This document shows positions 24,497 to 33,653 of a DNA stretch of 44,980 nt, piece after piece. This DNA comes from Deltaproteobacteria bacterium (GTDB lineage Bacteria > Myxococcota_A > Polyangia > HGW-17 > SLPX01). The notes beneath the pieces were generated by a model, which saw only the letters and a program-made list of their open reading frames with translations, was not told the origin of the DNA and did not search any database. The stretch is taken from the NCBI GenBank assembly GCA_021162935.1, contig JAGGXR010000149.1, positions 1 to 44,980 of the forward strand, given 5' to 3'. How positions within the stretch are numbered: the stretch's first letter is position 1; each line of letters begins with the position of its first letter. The translations under genes were made by a program, and so were the position numbers.

Positions 24497-25583
24497 GCTG
24501 CTGTTGCTGGCGATCTCGTTGTTGGTCGTAGGCTGCCGATTCGCGCCCTCGGACGAGGCCGGCCACCGACTTGCGAGTCAGGTCCGATTTCAGACCGACC
24601 GACTCTCTAGCCCAGGCGAAATGGCGAAAGCCTGTCAAGCACTGACCGCTTTCGCGGACCGCTTCAAACAGAACGCGTCCCTTCTCTCTTCTGTTCGCGC
24701 TGCCTTGCGTAACGCGCTCCGACGACACCTGGCGGCCCCCTGCCTGACGCTCCTCGGTCGGCTCGGGGCATCCCCGCATGAAATGGAAGGCTTCCGTCTA
24801 CGCGCTGGCCGCCGCGTGCGGCCAAAGTGTTTCATCGCCGCGACCCTTGCGACAAAGCACCCAACCCCAAACCAGCTCGTCGAGGCTGTGCTCCTGGCCA
24901 TGATCACCGGGTATGGACACGCGCACGCCGTTCAGCTGGCGCGCCAGCGCGCGTCGGCCTTGTGTCTTGCCTTACGTGCGTTGCCGGTCGATCGGCGAGA
25001 TGCAATCGACCGGTTCCTGCAGGGACTCGGGTACGAAGTCTCGGACAGGGCGCACGTTCGGGCCACCATGGCCAATCGGGTCGACCGAATCCTGGGTTGC
25101 GCAGTGCTTCCGGCTGAAGCCAAACCCACGCGAAGCACGGCCCGGACGGGCATCGACGCGGGGCGGAATCACCTCCAGGCCCTCACCTGTCCCGACCCCG
25201 GAGACCAGGTCGGTCGGCTCCGACTGCGACGAATCCTGAAACAGGCCGGGCTTCACGCATCCCCTGTCGCCCGAGCCACATTACGGAACCTATCCAGAAT
25301 CTGCGGGCCATCCTGGAGGCCGTTGTTCGCCATGACGGACGAACGCCTTCACCTCATTGCTCGCTGTCTGAACGATCCAAGCTGCTACGAAGCAGCGTTA
25401 AACAATACGGCGAGTACAGTGAGAGATCGCGCCACGATCGAACTGGCGCGGCTTGTGGGTAACCGGGCATGCCCGTTCTTGTCTTCCCTGCCCGCACCTC
25501 TTGCGGCCAAACTGTTCAATGAACTGCACTGCAAACCAGGAGTAGGTCGCAGGCCTCTGAATCGTCTTCTTGGCGAACGATAA
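24477..25583 (+). CDS. HEAT-like lipoprotein sharing a CxxDxxCY motif with its neighbour
   Basis: About 368 residues if started at TTG 24477, overlapping the activator gene by 20 bp; no ATG or strong ribosome-binding site lies in frame near the signal peptide, so the exact start is uncertain. The signal is LPSTACKLLLLAISLLVVGC, with the lipidated Cys at position 20. The body is Arg/Ala/Leu-rich and helical. The segment CLNDPSCYEAALNNTASTV, followed by RDRATIELARLVG, near residues 297-328 resembles the CKYDIGCY region of the 867-aa lipoprotein and its following WRQKEKAALMLASLA helix, suggesting a shared HEAT-like unit. Function unknown. Confidence 0.7.
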   Translation: MPSTACKLLLLAISLLVVGCRFAPSDEAGHRLASQVRFQTDRLSSPGEMAKACQALTAFADRFKQNASLLSSVRAALRNALRRHLAAPCLTLLGRLGASPHEMEGFRLRAGRRVRPKCFIAATLATKHPTPNQLVEAVLLAMITGYGHAHAVQLARQRASALCLALRALPVDRRDAIDRFLQGLGYEVSDRAHVRATMANRVDRILGCAVLPAEAKPTRSTARTGIDAGRNHLQALTCPDPGDQVGRLRLRRILKQAGLHASPVARATLRNLSRICGPSWRPLFAMTDERLHLIARCLNDPSCYEAALNNTASTVRDRATIELARLVGNRACPFLSSLPAPLAAKLFNELHCKPGVGRRPLNRLLGER

Positions 25584-25655
25584 CCCTGAAGGACAAAACA
25601 ACGACAACCGATCCGCTTCGCCGATCACGCAGACGTTCTCCCCTTGGCTGAACGC

Positions 25656-27491
25656 TCACTCCCATTCAATGGTGCCCGGCGGTTTCGCGGTCACGTCAAG
25701 CGCGACGCCCCAAACGTCTTTCAGACACAACATTTCCGGAGCCAGTTCCTCCATCAATGCGCGGGGCAGCCGGGCTGGTCTGGCGGTCATCGCTCGCTTC
25801 GATAGGACCGGTCTCAGCACCACCAGGTCACCGCCTCGATCCGTCAGACCCACCGGAACCAACACCACAGGGCATTGCCAAATTTCATTCAGGACTCCGT
25901 ACCGGACAAGTGCTTCGTGGACGAGCCGATCCGCTTCCCGAGCCACATTCACCCGAGATTTCGTCAGGTTGCGGCGTACGGGGCGGGGATCGATTTCGTC
26001 CCAGTTTCCCCACAGCAGGACGGCGCGATTGATCCCCGCAACCTGGTTGATCACACCGACAGCCGCTTCAATCGCCGCTTCTTGGGCGAATCCTTTGCTG
26101 TGACCAAAAAACGCAATCGGCTGTTCATAGCTGCGCAGGTCACCCTTGACGCCCACCGAACGAACCGGCAACGCAACGGCGTGAAAACCATACCGCTTGG
26201 CGGCCTGCTCGACGTCTGCTTGGGTCGGTCCTATAATCGGCTGCCCGTCGTGGCACAGAACCCGGACACCGATGCCCGGACCAGGAAACGGATGTCGATC
26301 CAAAGCCTCGGATGGAATGTCGAGCATCCTGCCCAGTTCGCGGACCTCGACTTTGTAGAGATCTCTGAGTGGCTCGATCATGCGGCCCGAATCGATCATC
26401 TCCTGGACCACGGGCACCCTATTGTGGTGTGTCTTGATCACGGCTGCCCGCTTGCTGCCTCCGGACTCGATGGTGTCGGGATAGATGGTCCCCTGCGCCA
26501 TGACGAATCGGGAAAGGTCGAGCCGGCGAACCTCACGCTCCAGCACCGCCACGAAGGCGGCCCCAATGATCCCTCGTTTGACCTCGGGATCCACCGCCTG
26601 CGAGAGCGCTGCCAAAAATTCCTGCGATGCATCACGATGGATGACGTGGTGACTCACGTCGTGTCCCTCGAACCACGCCACCACTTGACGGCTCTCATCG
26701 TGCCGCATAAGCCCCGTATCAACGTGGAGGAGGTAGAGCCGATCCGGGCCCACTGCGCGACTGATGAGCCACGCACAAACGGTGGAATCCACGCCGCCCG
26801 ACGCCAAGAGGAGCACGTTTCGGTCTCCGACGGCCCGGCGGATCTCCTCGGTCGCCCTCTTTCCGTACTCATCCATGTTCCAATCCCGCCGGCAACCGCA
26901 AATGGACTGAGCAAAATTGAGCAGGATCCTCCCCCCCGAGGGGGTATCATCCACCTCGGGATGGAACTGAAGACCGTATCGCTTCAGCGCCAGACTGCCA
27001 ATGGCTGCATTCTGCCCAGGGGGATCTCCTTCTGTGTAACCCAACTCCTCGAAGCCTTCGGGTCGCTCCACGACCGTGTCACCATGGCTCATCCACACGG
27101 TCTCTACCGAGGCCACCCCCTTGAGAAGCGGGTCATCGCCGGTATGACGAAGGGCAGCAGGACCAAACTCCATGCCCTCGTGACGGACCGTTCCCCCGTA
27201 GTGCTTCGCGATTTCCTGATGTCCGTAGCACAGGCCAAGGATGGGGATATCCAGATCGAAAATCCCATGGTCGTAGTCATCCCCTTCTCCCTCTGATGAA
27301 CGGTCCGGGCTGCCCGACAGGATGATTCCCTTGTAACCCGAAAGCTCCAAAGCCAGAACGTCTGGGGGGCAAAGTCGTGCGTGAACCCCGGTACCTCGAA
27401 GTTTGGCGGCGATCAAATGGGCATACTGTCCGCCGAAATCGATGACCGCGATGGTGTCAGGGGATAAAATGGACGCTCCGGATTCGGCCAT
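25656..27491 (-). CDS. guaA: GMP synthase (glutamine-hydrolysing)
   Basis: 611 residues. It makes GMP from XMP, ATP and glutamine. The class I amidotransferase domain has GLCYGHQEIAKHYGG with nucleophile Cys88 and FHPEV as its catalytic His/Glu. The ATP pyrophosphatase loop is SGGVDS near residue 230. The C-terminal dimerisation domain ends PPGTIEWE, as in standard GuaA. It is about 85 residues longer than the E. coli enzyme (525), with extra sequence between the PP-loop domain and the C-terminus (GHSKGFAQEAAIEAAVGVIN and the following stretch), as in the long-type GuaA of some lineages. ATG 27491 has AGGAGG about 10 bases upstream. It converges on the lipoprotein gene. Confidence 0.96.
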   Translation of the reverse strand: MAESGASILSPDTIAVIDFGGQYAHLIAAKLRGTGVHARLCPPDVLALELSGYKGIILSGSPDRSSEGEGDDYDHGIFDLDIPILGLCYGHQEIAKHYGGTVRHEGMEFGPAALRHTGDDPLLKGVASVETVWMSHGDTVVERPEGFEELGYTEGDPPGQNAAIGSLALKRYGLQFHPEVDDTPSGGRILLNFAQSICGCRRDWNMDEYGKRATEEIRRAVGDRNVLLLASGGVDSTVCAWLISRAVGPDRLYLLHVDTGLMRHDESRQVVAWFEGHDVSHHVIHRDASQEFLAALSQAVDPEVKRGIIGAAFVAVLEREVRRLDLSRFVMAQGTIYPDTIESGGSKRAAVIKTHHNRVPVVQEMIDSGRMIEPLRDLYKVEVRELGRMLDIPSEALDRHPFPGPGIGVRVLCHDGQPIIGPTQADVEQAAKRYGFHAVALPVRSVGVKGDLRSYEQPIAFFGHSKGFAQEAAIEAAVGVINQVAGINRAVLLWGNWDEIDPRPVRRNLTKSRVNVAREADRLVHEALVRYGVLNEIWQCPVVLVPVGLTDRGGDLVVLRPVLSKRAMTARPARLPRALMEELAPEMLCLKDVWGVALDVTAKPPGTIEWE

Positions 27492-27790
27492 GGCAGCACA
27501 ACCTCCTATTCACCGGGCGCCGACGGTACGCACCGGCCCATTGGGCCCGCCACCCGGCCTATTGGTCGCTTGATCTCATGGCTTCGCGTTTTATGCAAGA
27601 CCAATGAGAAATCTCCAAAACCCCACTGTAAGTATTGTTGTTTTTGTAATTATCTCCGGTTTCTAGACCAAAGCAGTCCCTTTTTTTTCCTTGCACATGC
27701 ATTCCCCCCGGGGTACATAAATACATTAGCACATAGCCGACACAGCGCACTGACGGTGCACTGCACGAACAAAGAAGGTCTGGTCGCACA
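27492..27790. promoter_or_regulatory. Divergent intergenic region between guaA and the zinc-ribbon kinase
   Basis: 299 bp, locally AT-richer than its surroundings. It holds a direct repeat CCGGCC(C/T)ATTGG at 27533-27544 and 27554-27565, 21 bp apart (two helical turns), 42-74 bp before the guaA start. ATTGGTC at 27561-27567 is also inverted as GACCAAT at 27599-27605. A possible promoter for the kinase is TTGCAC (27691-27696), 17 nt, TACATA (27714-27719). A run of eight T (27681-27688) has no clear hairpin before it. No RNA gene or purine riboswitch was recognised. Confidence 0.4.
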
Positions 27791-30700
27791 ATGAAAGTGT
27801 GTCCAAAATGCAAAGGGGCCTGCAACGACGCGGATCGGGTCTGTCCGAGCTGCGGAACAGAAATTGGCGCCGTGGGCCTTGCCGACTCGGACGCCCTCAT
27901 CGGAATGCGGCTCATCGACAAGTACGAGCTGACCGAGTACCTGGGTGAAGGCGCCATGGGGTGGGTCTATCGCGGGCGCCACATGACCCTAGGCAGTTCT
28001 GTGGCGGTCAAGATCCTCAAACCGAGCCTCACCAAGGACGACCAGCGTGCCGAGCGCTTTAAACGGGAAGCCCGCGCGGCGAGCCGACTCAATCATCCAC
28101 ACATCATTTCCGTGATCGATTTTGGAGAAACGGACTCCGGCCTTCTGTTCATCGTAAGCGAGTTGCTTCGAGGTGAAACGCTCAGCGCGACCATGCAGAA
28201 GGTCGGCCCCATGCCCATCAAGCGAACAATCCGCCTCATCTCACAGATCCTGTCGGCACTCGAAGAGTCCCACAGCGCGGGCGTGGTGCACCGGGATCTC
28301 AAACCAGACAACATCATGATCTCGCGCCTGCGCGGCGGCGAAGACTTCATCAAGGTCCTGGACTTCGGTATCGCGAAAGTCGCCGATAGCGGCCAATCGC
28401 AGCTGACCCAAGCCGGCCAACTCTTCGGCACACCCGATTACATGGCGCCCGAACAGATCCGAAGCCAGGACGTGACGGGCCGCGCAGACATCTACTCGAC
28501 CGGGGTCATTCTGTTCGAGTTGCTGACCGGGCGACTACCCTTCCAAACGGATAACCTCTTCGACGTCCTCAAGGATCACCTCTACACGGCGCCTCCAACG
28601 CTCGCCAAAGCCTACCCGGAAGGAAATTTCTCTGAAGACATGGAAGCGGTTGTGGCAAAAGCGCTTGCCAAGCAACCAGAAGATCGTTTTTCATCAGCAC
28701 GCGAATTTCATCGCGCCCTCCGCCGGGCTGCGCGACTTGCAACCGGAAAGGTCCAAACCTGCCCGGCCTGTCAGCAACTCATCCGTAAAGGAGCACGTTT
28801 CTGTCCTCGCTGCGGCTATCGTCTCGAAGCACCAACGACGGGGAACGGCCAGACAGAAGCCTCGAGCACACCTACTGGTGCGAAAAATACACGTGAGGCC
28901 AAAGGGACGCAGCGAACCGTCGATCGCCTCTGGGCCGGGGACTCCATCCATCTTCCTTTCGCCGGCAGGACGAGTGAACTTTCACGCGTCGCCGAGGTCA
29001 CCTCTGGACAGGTCGCTGCCATGCTGATCGTCGGAGAGCCTGGCGTAGGCAAATCCTCTCTGTTGAGCCGGGCCGTCGCCAACGCACGACAAGCCGGCCT
29101 CGGTGTGGTGGTGACCCACCCACATCGAACCATGCTGCCCGTCAGTTGGTTCGCCACGAAAACCGCCATCCAACAGGCGCTCGGACTCAGAGGTTTGACC
29201 CCCGACGAGCCAGAACTGCGGCAGGCGATCGCCGAGCACGGCGACTTGGACAGAGAGACCGCTGGCCTGCTCCAGCTTTTCGGTTTGCCCGGGCCCCTGG
29301 CTGGCGCCAGCTCGCACGCACGACACGCAGAAATGGTTGCCGCATCGAAACGCACGCTGCTTCTTGCGTCGCAGGCGGGTAAACTGCTGGCCTTCGACGA
29401 CATCGAACTCTATGATGGCACATCCACCCGATTGGTTCTCGATGTCCTGCGAAACGCCGCGTCTTTTGGTGCACACGTCATCGCCACGAGCACAGTTCCT
29501 CTCCTGGACGACAGCGACACAGTACCCAGGCTGGAACTCCATCCCCTCGAAAAAAGCACGGTGTCCTACCTCGTTTCTTCGCTGGCCCAAAACAGCGGGG
29601 ACTCCTGGACTCGAGCACTGGAAGAAATCGCCGCTAACTCCAAGGGCAACCCCCTTTGGATCGAGCAAGCCTTGGCCCTTCTGAACGAATCCGGAACCGA
29701 AGAAAATCAGGGCTTGTCCGACCTGATCGCAACCCGCATATCCAGACTTCCCACAGAAGCGCTCCTGCTCGTGCAGGGCTTGGCGTGCTTCGGCAGACAT
29801 GCCACCCGGGACACGCTGACCAGGCTCCTCGACGGCAAAGCCCCAATGCAGGCCACCATCGATCTCCTCGTGCACCAAGACCTCGTCGCGGTTGTGGATG
29901 CTGAAACCCTCGAACCAGCATCCAACACAACCAACCGGACGGCCATCATGTTCCGGCATGACCTCATCTTTCAGGTCGTGCGCGAAAGCTTGCCCGCCGA
30001 GGTACGCCAACGACTCAACAAGAACGGCTATGAGCTGCGCAAGGAAACTGCTTGTCCCGTCGTCGTGCTGGCACACCATCTCCTGGACGCCAAAGACTAC
30101 AAGCTTGCCGTGGAGACTCTCGAGGTCGCTGGAGATGCTGCCGTCGCCGTTTTCGATCAGGAAGCAGCGGTCGCCCTCTACCGCAAGGCGCTGGACGTGG
30201 CCCGATGGAAGCTGCTGTTGGCCGAGGACGATGACGTCCACATCCGGCTGAACCTCAAGCTCGCCGAGGTCCTTGTGGACCAATCCGACGTGAACAGCGC
30301 TCAGGTCCTCCTTCGCTACCTCGAAGACATTGCGGCCGGCCGGCCCACCTTGGCGTGCCAGGTACGACTCCTGCTGGGAAAGGTCTACCCGTTGATGGGA
30401 AAGCCGACCAGGGGGATCAACGCCCTGAGGCAGGCGGTTGGCCAAGCAATTCTCACTGGCGACGGTGATCTCCTCACGGCCACCTACTATGCATTGAGCC
30501 GACTCCTGATCTCCGTCGGCGATCTCCAGGGTGCTCGACAAGAACTCGAAGAGGGACTGACCCTGATCACTGCTGGTCAGGGACCAAGGATCCAACAGGG
30601 GCCTTCGGACCTGTGGCGCATCTTGGCGAGACTTGCGAACCTCGTAGCGGACGACCCGGCAGAAAAAGAGCGGGCTTGGGAGCTCGCATCTGCCGCGCTG

Positions 30701-31003
30701 CGCCTCGCAGAACAATCCGGCTGTACGGTCGGCGCTGCGAGATGCCATATCCTGCTCGCCCAGATTGACGAGTCGGCCACGGACCAAGGCAGGGCCCATT
30801 TCGCCACTGCTTTCGACACGCTCCAGCACCTCGGAGATCGACAAGGCCAGGCAGAGGTCCTCCTGCATCAGGCCAAAATCAACGGCAACGGATCGGCCGG
30901 TCCGCTGCGCGACCAAGCCTATGAGCTGGCGCGGGAAATCGGCTGGATGGAGGGAATCAAACTCGCCCGCCGGTCGAGCCCTTCGCTGGACATCACTTTC
31001 TGA
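27791..31003 (+). CDS. Zinc-ribbon Ser/Thr kinase fused to an ATPase and TPR-like sensor region
   Basis: 1070 residues. A zinc ribbon (Cys4, Cys7, Cys18, Cys21) opens the protein. The kinase domain (about 45-310) has LGEGAMGWVYRG, HRDLKPDN and DFGIAKV. A second zinc ribbon follows at about 323-341 (CPACQQLIRKGARFCPRCG). From about 395 an AAA_16-like ATPase has the P-loop GEPGVGKSS and the sensor-like LLAFDDIELYD. The C-terminal 400 residues are helical TPR-like repeats. No membrane helix is present, so it is cytoplasmic. The architecture matches kinase-ATPase signalling proteins of myxobacteria; a ligand or partner probably binds the repeats. deoB follows after 21 bp, but a functional link is unclear. 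Confidence 0.93.
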   Translation: MKVCPKCKGACNDADRVCPSCGTEIGAVGLADSDALIGMRLIDKYELTEYLGEGAMGWVYRGRHMTLGSSVAVKILKPSLTKDDQRAERFKREARAASRLNHPHIISVIDFGETDSGLLFIVSELLRGETLSATMQKVGPMPIKRTIRLISQILSALEESHSAGVVHRDLKPDNIMISRLRGGEDFIKVLDFGIAKVADSGQSQLTQAGQLFGTPDYMAPEQIRSQDVTGRADIYSTGVILFELLTGRLPFQTDNLFDVLKDHLYTAPPTLAKAYPEGNFSEDMEAVVAKALAKQPEDRFSSAREFHRALRRAARLATGKVQTCPACQQLIRKGARFCPRCGYRLEAPTTGNGQTEASSTPTGAKNTREAKGTQRTVDRLWAGDSIHLPFAGRTSELSRVAEVTSGQVAAMLIVGEPGVGKSSLLSRAVANARQAGLGVVVTHPHRTMLPVSWFATKTAIQQALGLRGLTPDEPELRQAIAEHGDLDRETAGLLQLFGLPGPLAGASSHARHAEMVAASKRTLLLASQAGKLLAFDDIELYDGTSTRLVLDVLRNAASFGAHVIATSTVPLLDDSDTVPRLELHPLEKSTVSYLVSSLAQNSGDSWTRALEEIAANSKGNPLWIEQALALLNESGTEENQGLSDLIATRISRLPTEALLLVQGLACFGRHATRDTLTRLLDGKAPMQATIDLLVHQDLVAVVDAETLEPASNTTNRTAIMFRHDLIFQVVRESLPAEVRQRLNKNGYELRKETACPVVVLAHHLLDAKDYKLAVETLEVAGDAAVAVFDQEAAVALYRKALDVARWKLLLAEDDDVHIRLNLKLAEVLVDQSDVNSAQVLLRYLEDIAAGRPTLACQVRLLLGKVYPLMGKPTRGINALRQAVGQAILTGDGDLLTATYYALSRLLISVGDLQGARQELEEGLTLITAGQGPRIQQGPSDLWRILARLANLVADDPAEKERAWELASAALRLAEQSGCTVGAARCHILLAQIDESATDQGRAHFATAFDTLQHLGDRQGQAEVLLHQAKINGNGSAGPLRDQAYELAREIGWMEGIKLARRSSPSLDITF

Positions 31004-31024
31004 ACAGGACATTATCTTCTGAAC

Positions 31025-32197
31025 ATGAAAACAAATCGTATCACGATCATCGTCCTGGACAGCGTCGGAATCGGAGCGGCCCCGGACGCCCACGAATACG
31101 GGGATGTCGGGACAGACACCCTCGGTCACATCGCGCAGGCGCGAGGAGGCCTCCACCTCCCCAACCTCGGTCGTCTCGGGCTAGGGAACATTCGGCCCCT
31201 GGACGGCGTTGCGCCCACCTTGCACCCAACAGGCGCCTTCGGAAAGATGCAGGAAATCAGCGTCGGAAAAGACACGTTGGTCGGCCACTGGGAACTGGCA
31301 GGGCTCCCCACGCACGAGCCGCTCGGCCAATGGCCCAACGGTTTTCCTGAAGAAATCATCGCAGAAGTGCGTGCGCAAACCCACCACGACGTCCTGGGAA
31401 ACAAGGCTGCGTCGGGCACGGCCATCATCGAAGAACTCGGCGCCCAACACATGGCCACAGGAGACCTCATCGTCTACACGAGCGCAGACAGCGTTTTGCA
31501 AATCGCGGCGCACGAAGAGATCGTTCCCATCGAGGAGCTCTACAAAATCTGTCGACACATGCGCATGGTGGGCGACCGCCACCGAATCGGCCGCATCATC
31601 GCCAGGCCTTTCATCGGCACAGTCGGCGCCTTCACCCGAACCTATAACCGACGCGACTTTCCCATGGTTCCTCCTGGCCCGACCGTGCTCGATGTACTCG
31701 TCGAAGCACAGCTACCCGTGGTCGCCGTCGGCAAGATCCACGACATCTTTGCCGGTCGCGGCATGACCGAGGCCATCCACACCAAGGGCAACGCTGACGG
31801 CGTTTCCCAAACCATTCGGCTTCTTGCAGAAAAACAGCCGGCCGGGCTCATCTTCACGAACCTAGTGGACTTCGACATGCTCTACGGCCACCGAAACGAT
31901 GCCGCTGGGTACGGCGACGCCCTCGAAGCCTTCGATGCCGCTCTGCCTGACATCGAGGCCGCCATGGGGCCAGATGAACTTCTGATGATCACCGCCGACC
32001 ATGGCAACGATCCCACGACCGACGGAACTGACCACAGTCGAGAATATGTCCCCATTCTTCTGCGCGGGACCGGCCATCTGGATGCCGCGGTTTCCGGGCG
32101 AAATCTCGGTATTCGCCAAGGCTTCGCCGACGTGGCGGCCACGCTGACCGCCCAGCTCGGCCTCGATCCCTGGCCGATGGGAACTCCGCTGCTCTAG
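31025..32197 (+). CDS. deoB: Phosphopentomutase
   Basis: 390 residues. DeoB interconverts ribose 1- and 5-phosphate (and deoxyribose equivalents) in nucleoside salvage. It belongs to the alkaline phosphatase superfamily. Visible signatures are the N-terminal metal-binding VLDSVGIGAAPDA, then GKDTLVGHWEL, TNLVDFDMLYGHRND, and the C-terminal ADHGNDPTTDGTDHSREYVP, which holds Asp/His metal ligands. The length is normal. The ribosome-binding site is weak. It is followed by deoA and a nucleoside transporter in the same direction, forming a salvage group. Confidence 0.97.
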   Translation: MKTNRITIIVLDSVGIGAAPDAHEYGDVGTDTLGHIAQARGGLHLPNLGRLGLGNIRPLDGVAPTLHPTGAFGKMQEISVGKDTLVGHWELAGLPTHEPLGQWPNGFPEEIIAEVRAQTHHDVLGNKAASGTAIIEELGAQHMATGDLIVYTSADSVLQIAAHEEIVPIEELYKICRHMRMVGDRHRIGRIIARPFIGTVGAFTRTYNRRDFPMVPPGPTVLDVLVEAQLPVVAVGKIHDIFAGRGMTEAIHTKGNADGVSQTIRLLAEKQPAGLIFTNLVDFDMLYGHRNDAAGYGDALEAFDAALPDIEAAMGPDELLMITADHGNDPTTDGTDHSREYVPILLRGTGHLDAAVSGRNLGIRQGFADVAATLTAQLGLDPWPMGTPLL

Positions 32198-32339
32198 AGC
32201 GTCACCACAAAATGTCGCAATGACCCTAGCCCACGCCCCGCCTGCTGTGGTACACATACAATGGACAGCATAGAAAACCTGCTCAACGAGTTCTCCGCTC
32301 GTCTTCGAGCCGTCACAACAAGACAGGAGTTCGACTTCC

Positions 32340-33653
32340 ATGCGCGCCGTCGACATCATCATTGCGAAACGATCGGGGAAGGATCTGCTCCCCGATCAAA
32401 TCCAGTTCTTCATCTCCGAATACGTGCGCGGGACCATCCCCGACTACCAGGCTGCCGCCCTCCTCATGGCCATCGCCATCAACGGCATGAGCCCAACGGA
32501 ACTCACCCATTGGACCAACGCCATGCTCCATTCAGGCCGCGTTCTGGACCTCAAGCACGTAGGTGGACTCTGCGTGGACAAACACTCGACCGGTGGGGTC
32601 GGCGACAAAATCAGTCTCTGTTTGGCGCCGGCTGTAGCAGCCTGCGGAGTTCCCGTGCCAATGGTTTCGGGGCGTGGACTCGGCCATACAGGAGGCACAC
32701 TGGACAAGCTCGAGGCGATCGAAGGGTTCGACGTGCATCTCCCAACGGAGCGATTCATCGAATTGGTGGGCTCGGTTGGGGTCTGCATGATTGGCCAAAC
32801 CGAAGACATCGCCCCTGCGGATCGAAAGCTCTATGCGCTCCGCGACGTGACCGGCACCGTGGAATCCATTCCGCTCATTGCCTCTTCTATCATGAGCAAA
32901 AAACTCGCTGAAGGCATCGACGCCCTGGTGCTCGACGTCAAGGTCGGCAAGGGAGCGTTCATGGAAGACGAAAGGCAGGCGCGCCGTCTCGCCGAGACCC
33001 TCGTGGAAATCGGAACTCGTGCCGGCCGTCGGGTGACGGCTTACCTGACCGATATGAATCAGGTCCTCGGCCGGGAGGTGGGCAATGCTAGCGAAGTGGC
33101 CGAAGCCATCGAGGTGCTCCAGGGATCCGGTCCCCCTGATATCCGCGAATTGACCGTCCTGCTGGGTGCTGAAATGTGCTTCCTTGGGGGACGGGCAAAA
33201 GACATCGAAGCGGGGCGCCGCCAGATGGAATCCGTGCTCGAAAACGGAGAGGCCCTCTCCAAATTCGACCAGATGGTCGCCGCTCAAGGAGGCGACGCCC
33301 GGGTTGCCGAAGAACCGGATCGACTTCCCAGCGCCAGAATGCACAAGGATGTTCCGGCCAAGGGATCCGGATACGTGGTGGCCATGAACCCTCGCCAGAT
33401 CGGCATCGCCGCTATGCTCGTGGGCGCGGGACGACAAAAAGCATCTGATCAAATCGATCCCGCCGTCGGGATCACCATGCTCAAACGAATCGGAGATCCC
33501 GTGCGCGTGGGTGAACCCGTCGCCGTCCTCCACCACAACGGATCCCCTGCTGCCGACGAGTCGGTTCTGATGGCGGCGAATGCATTCGAGTATTCTGCGA
33601 AACCGCCACGACCATCCGTTCTCGTCTTGGATCGAATCCAGTCGGAAGGATGA
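32340..33653 (+). CDS. deoA: Thymidine/pyrimidine-nucleoside phosphorylase
   Basis: 437 residues. It splits pyrimidine nucleosides with phosphate into base plus (deoxy)ribose 1-phosphate, the substrate of DeoB. The family signature KHSTGGVGDK and SGRGLGHTGGTLDKLEAI are present, as are the phosphate-binding KVGKGAFM region and a biotinyl-like C-terminal domain. ATG 32340 has AGGAG about 10 bases upstream. A 142-bp gap separates it from deoB. The last 4 bp (ATGA) overlap the transporter start, so these two are coupled. It could equally be a broader pyrimidine-nucleoside phosphorylase (Pdp). Confidence 0.95.
   Translation: MRAVDIIIAKRSGKDLLPDQIQFFISEYVRGTIPDYQAAALLMAIAINGMSPTELTHWTNAMLHSGRVLDLKHVGGLCVDKHSTGGVGDKISLCLAPAVAACGVPVPMVSGRGLGHTGGTLDKLEAIEGFDVHLPTERFIELVGSVGVCMIGQTEDIAPADRKLYALRDVTGTVESIPLIASSIMSKKLAEGIDALVLDVKVGKGAFMEDERQARRLAETLVEIGTRAGRRVTAYLTDMNQVLGREVGNASEVAEAIEVLQGSGPPDIRELTVLLGAEMCFLGGRAKDIEAGRRQMESVLENGEALSKFDQMVAAQGGDARVAEEPDRLPSARMHKDVPAKGSGYVVAMNPRQIGIAAMLVGAGRQKASDQIDPAVGITMLKRIGDPVRVGEPVAVLHHNGSPAADESVLMAANAFEYSAKPPRPSVLVLDRIQSEG

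Noticed and set aside
28982-31156. Long open frame of 724 codons on the minus strand
   Set aside because: Antisense to the zinc-ribbon kinase/ATPase; no recognisable domain, and high GC makes long antisense frames common.
32261-32911. Plus-strand ORF starting MDSIENLLNEFSARL before deoA
   Set aside because: The first residues look protein-like, but most of the frame is a shifted reading of deoA; no ribosome-binding site or family match.
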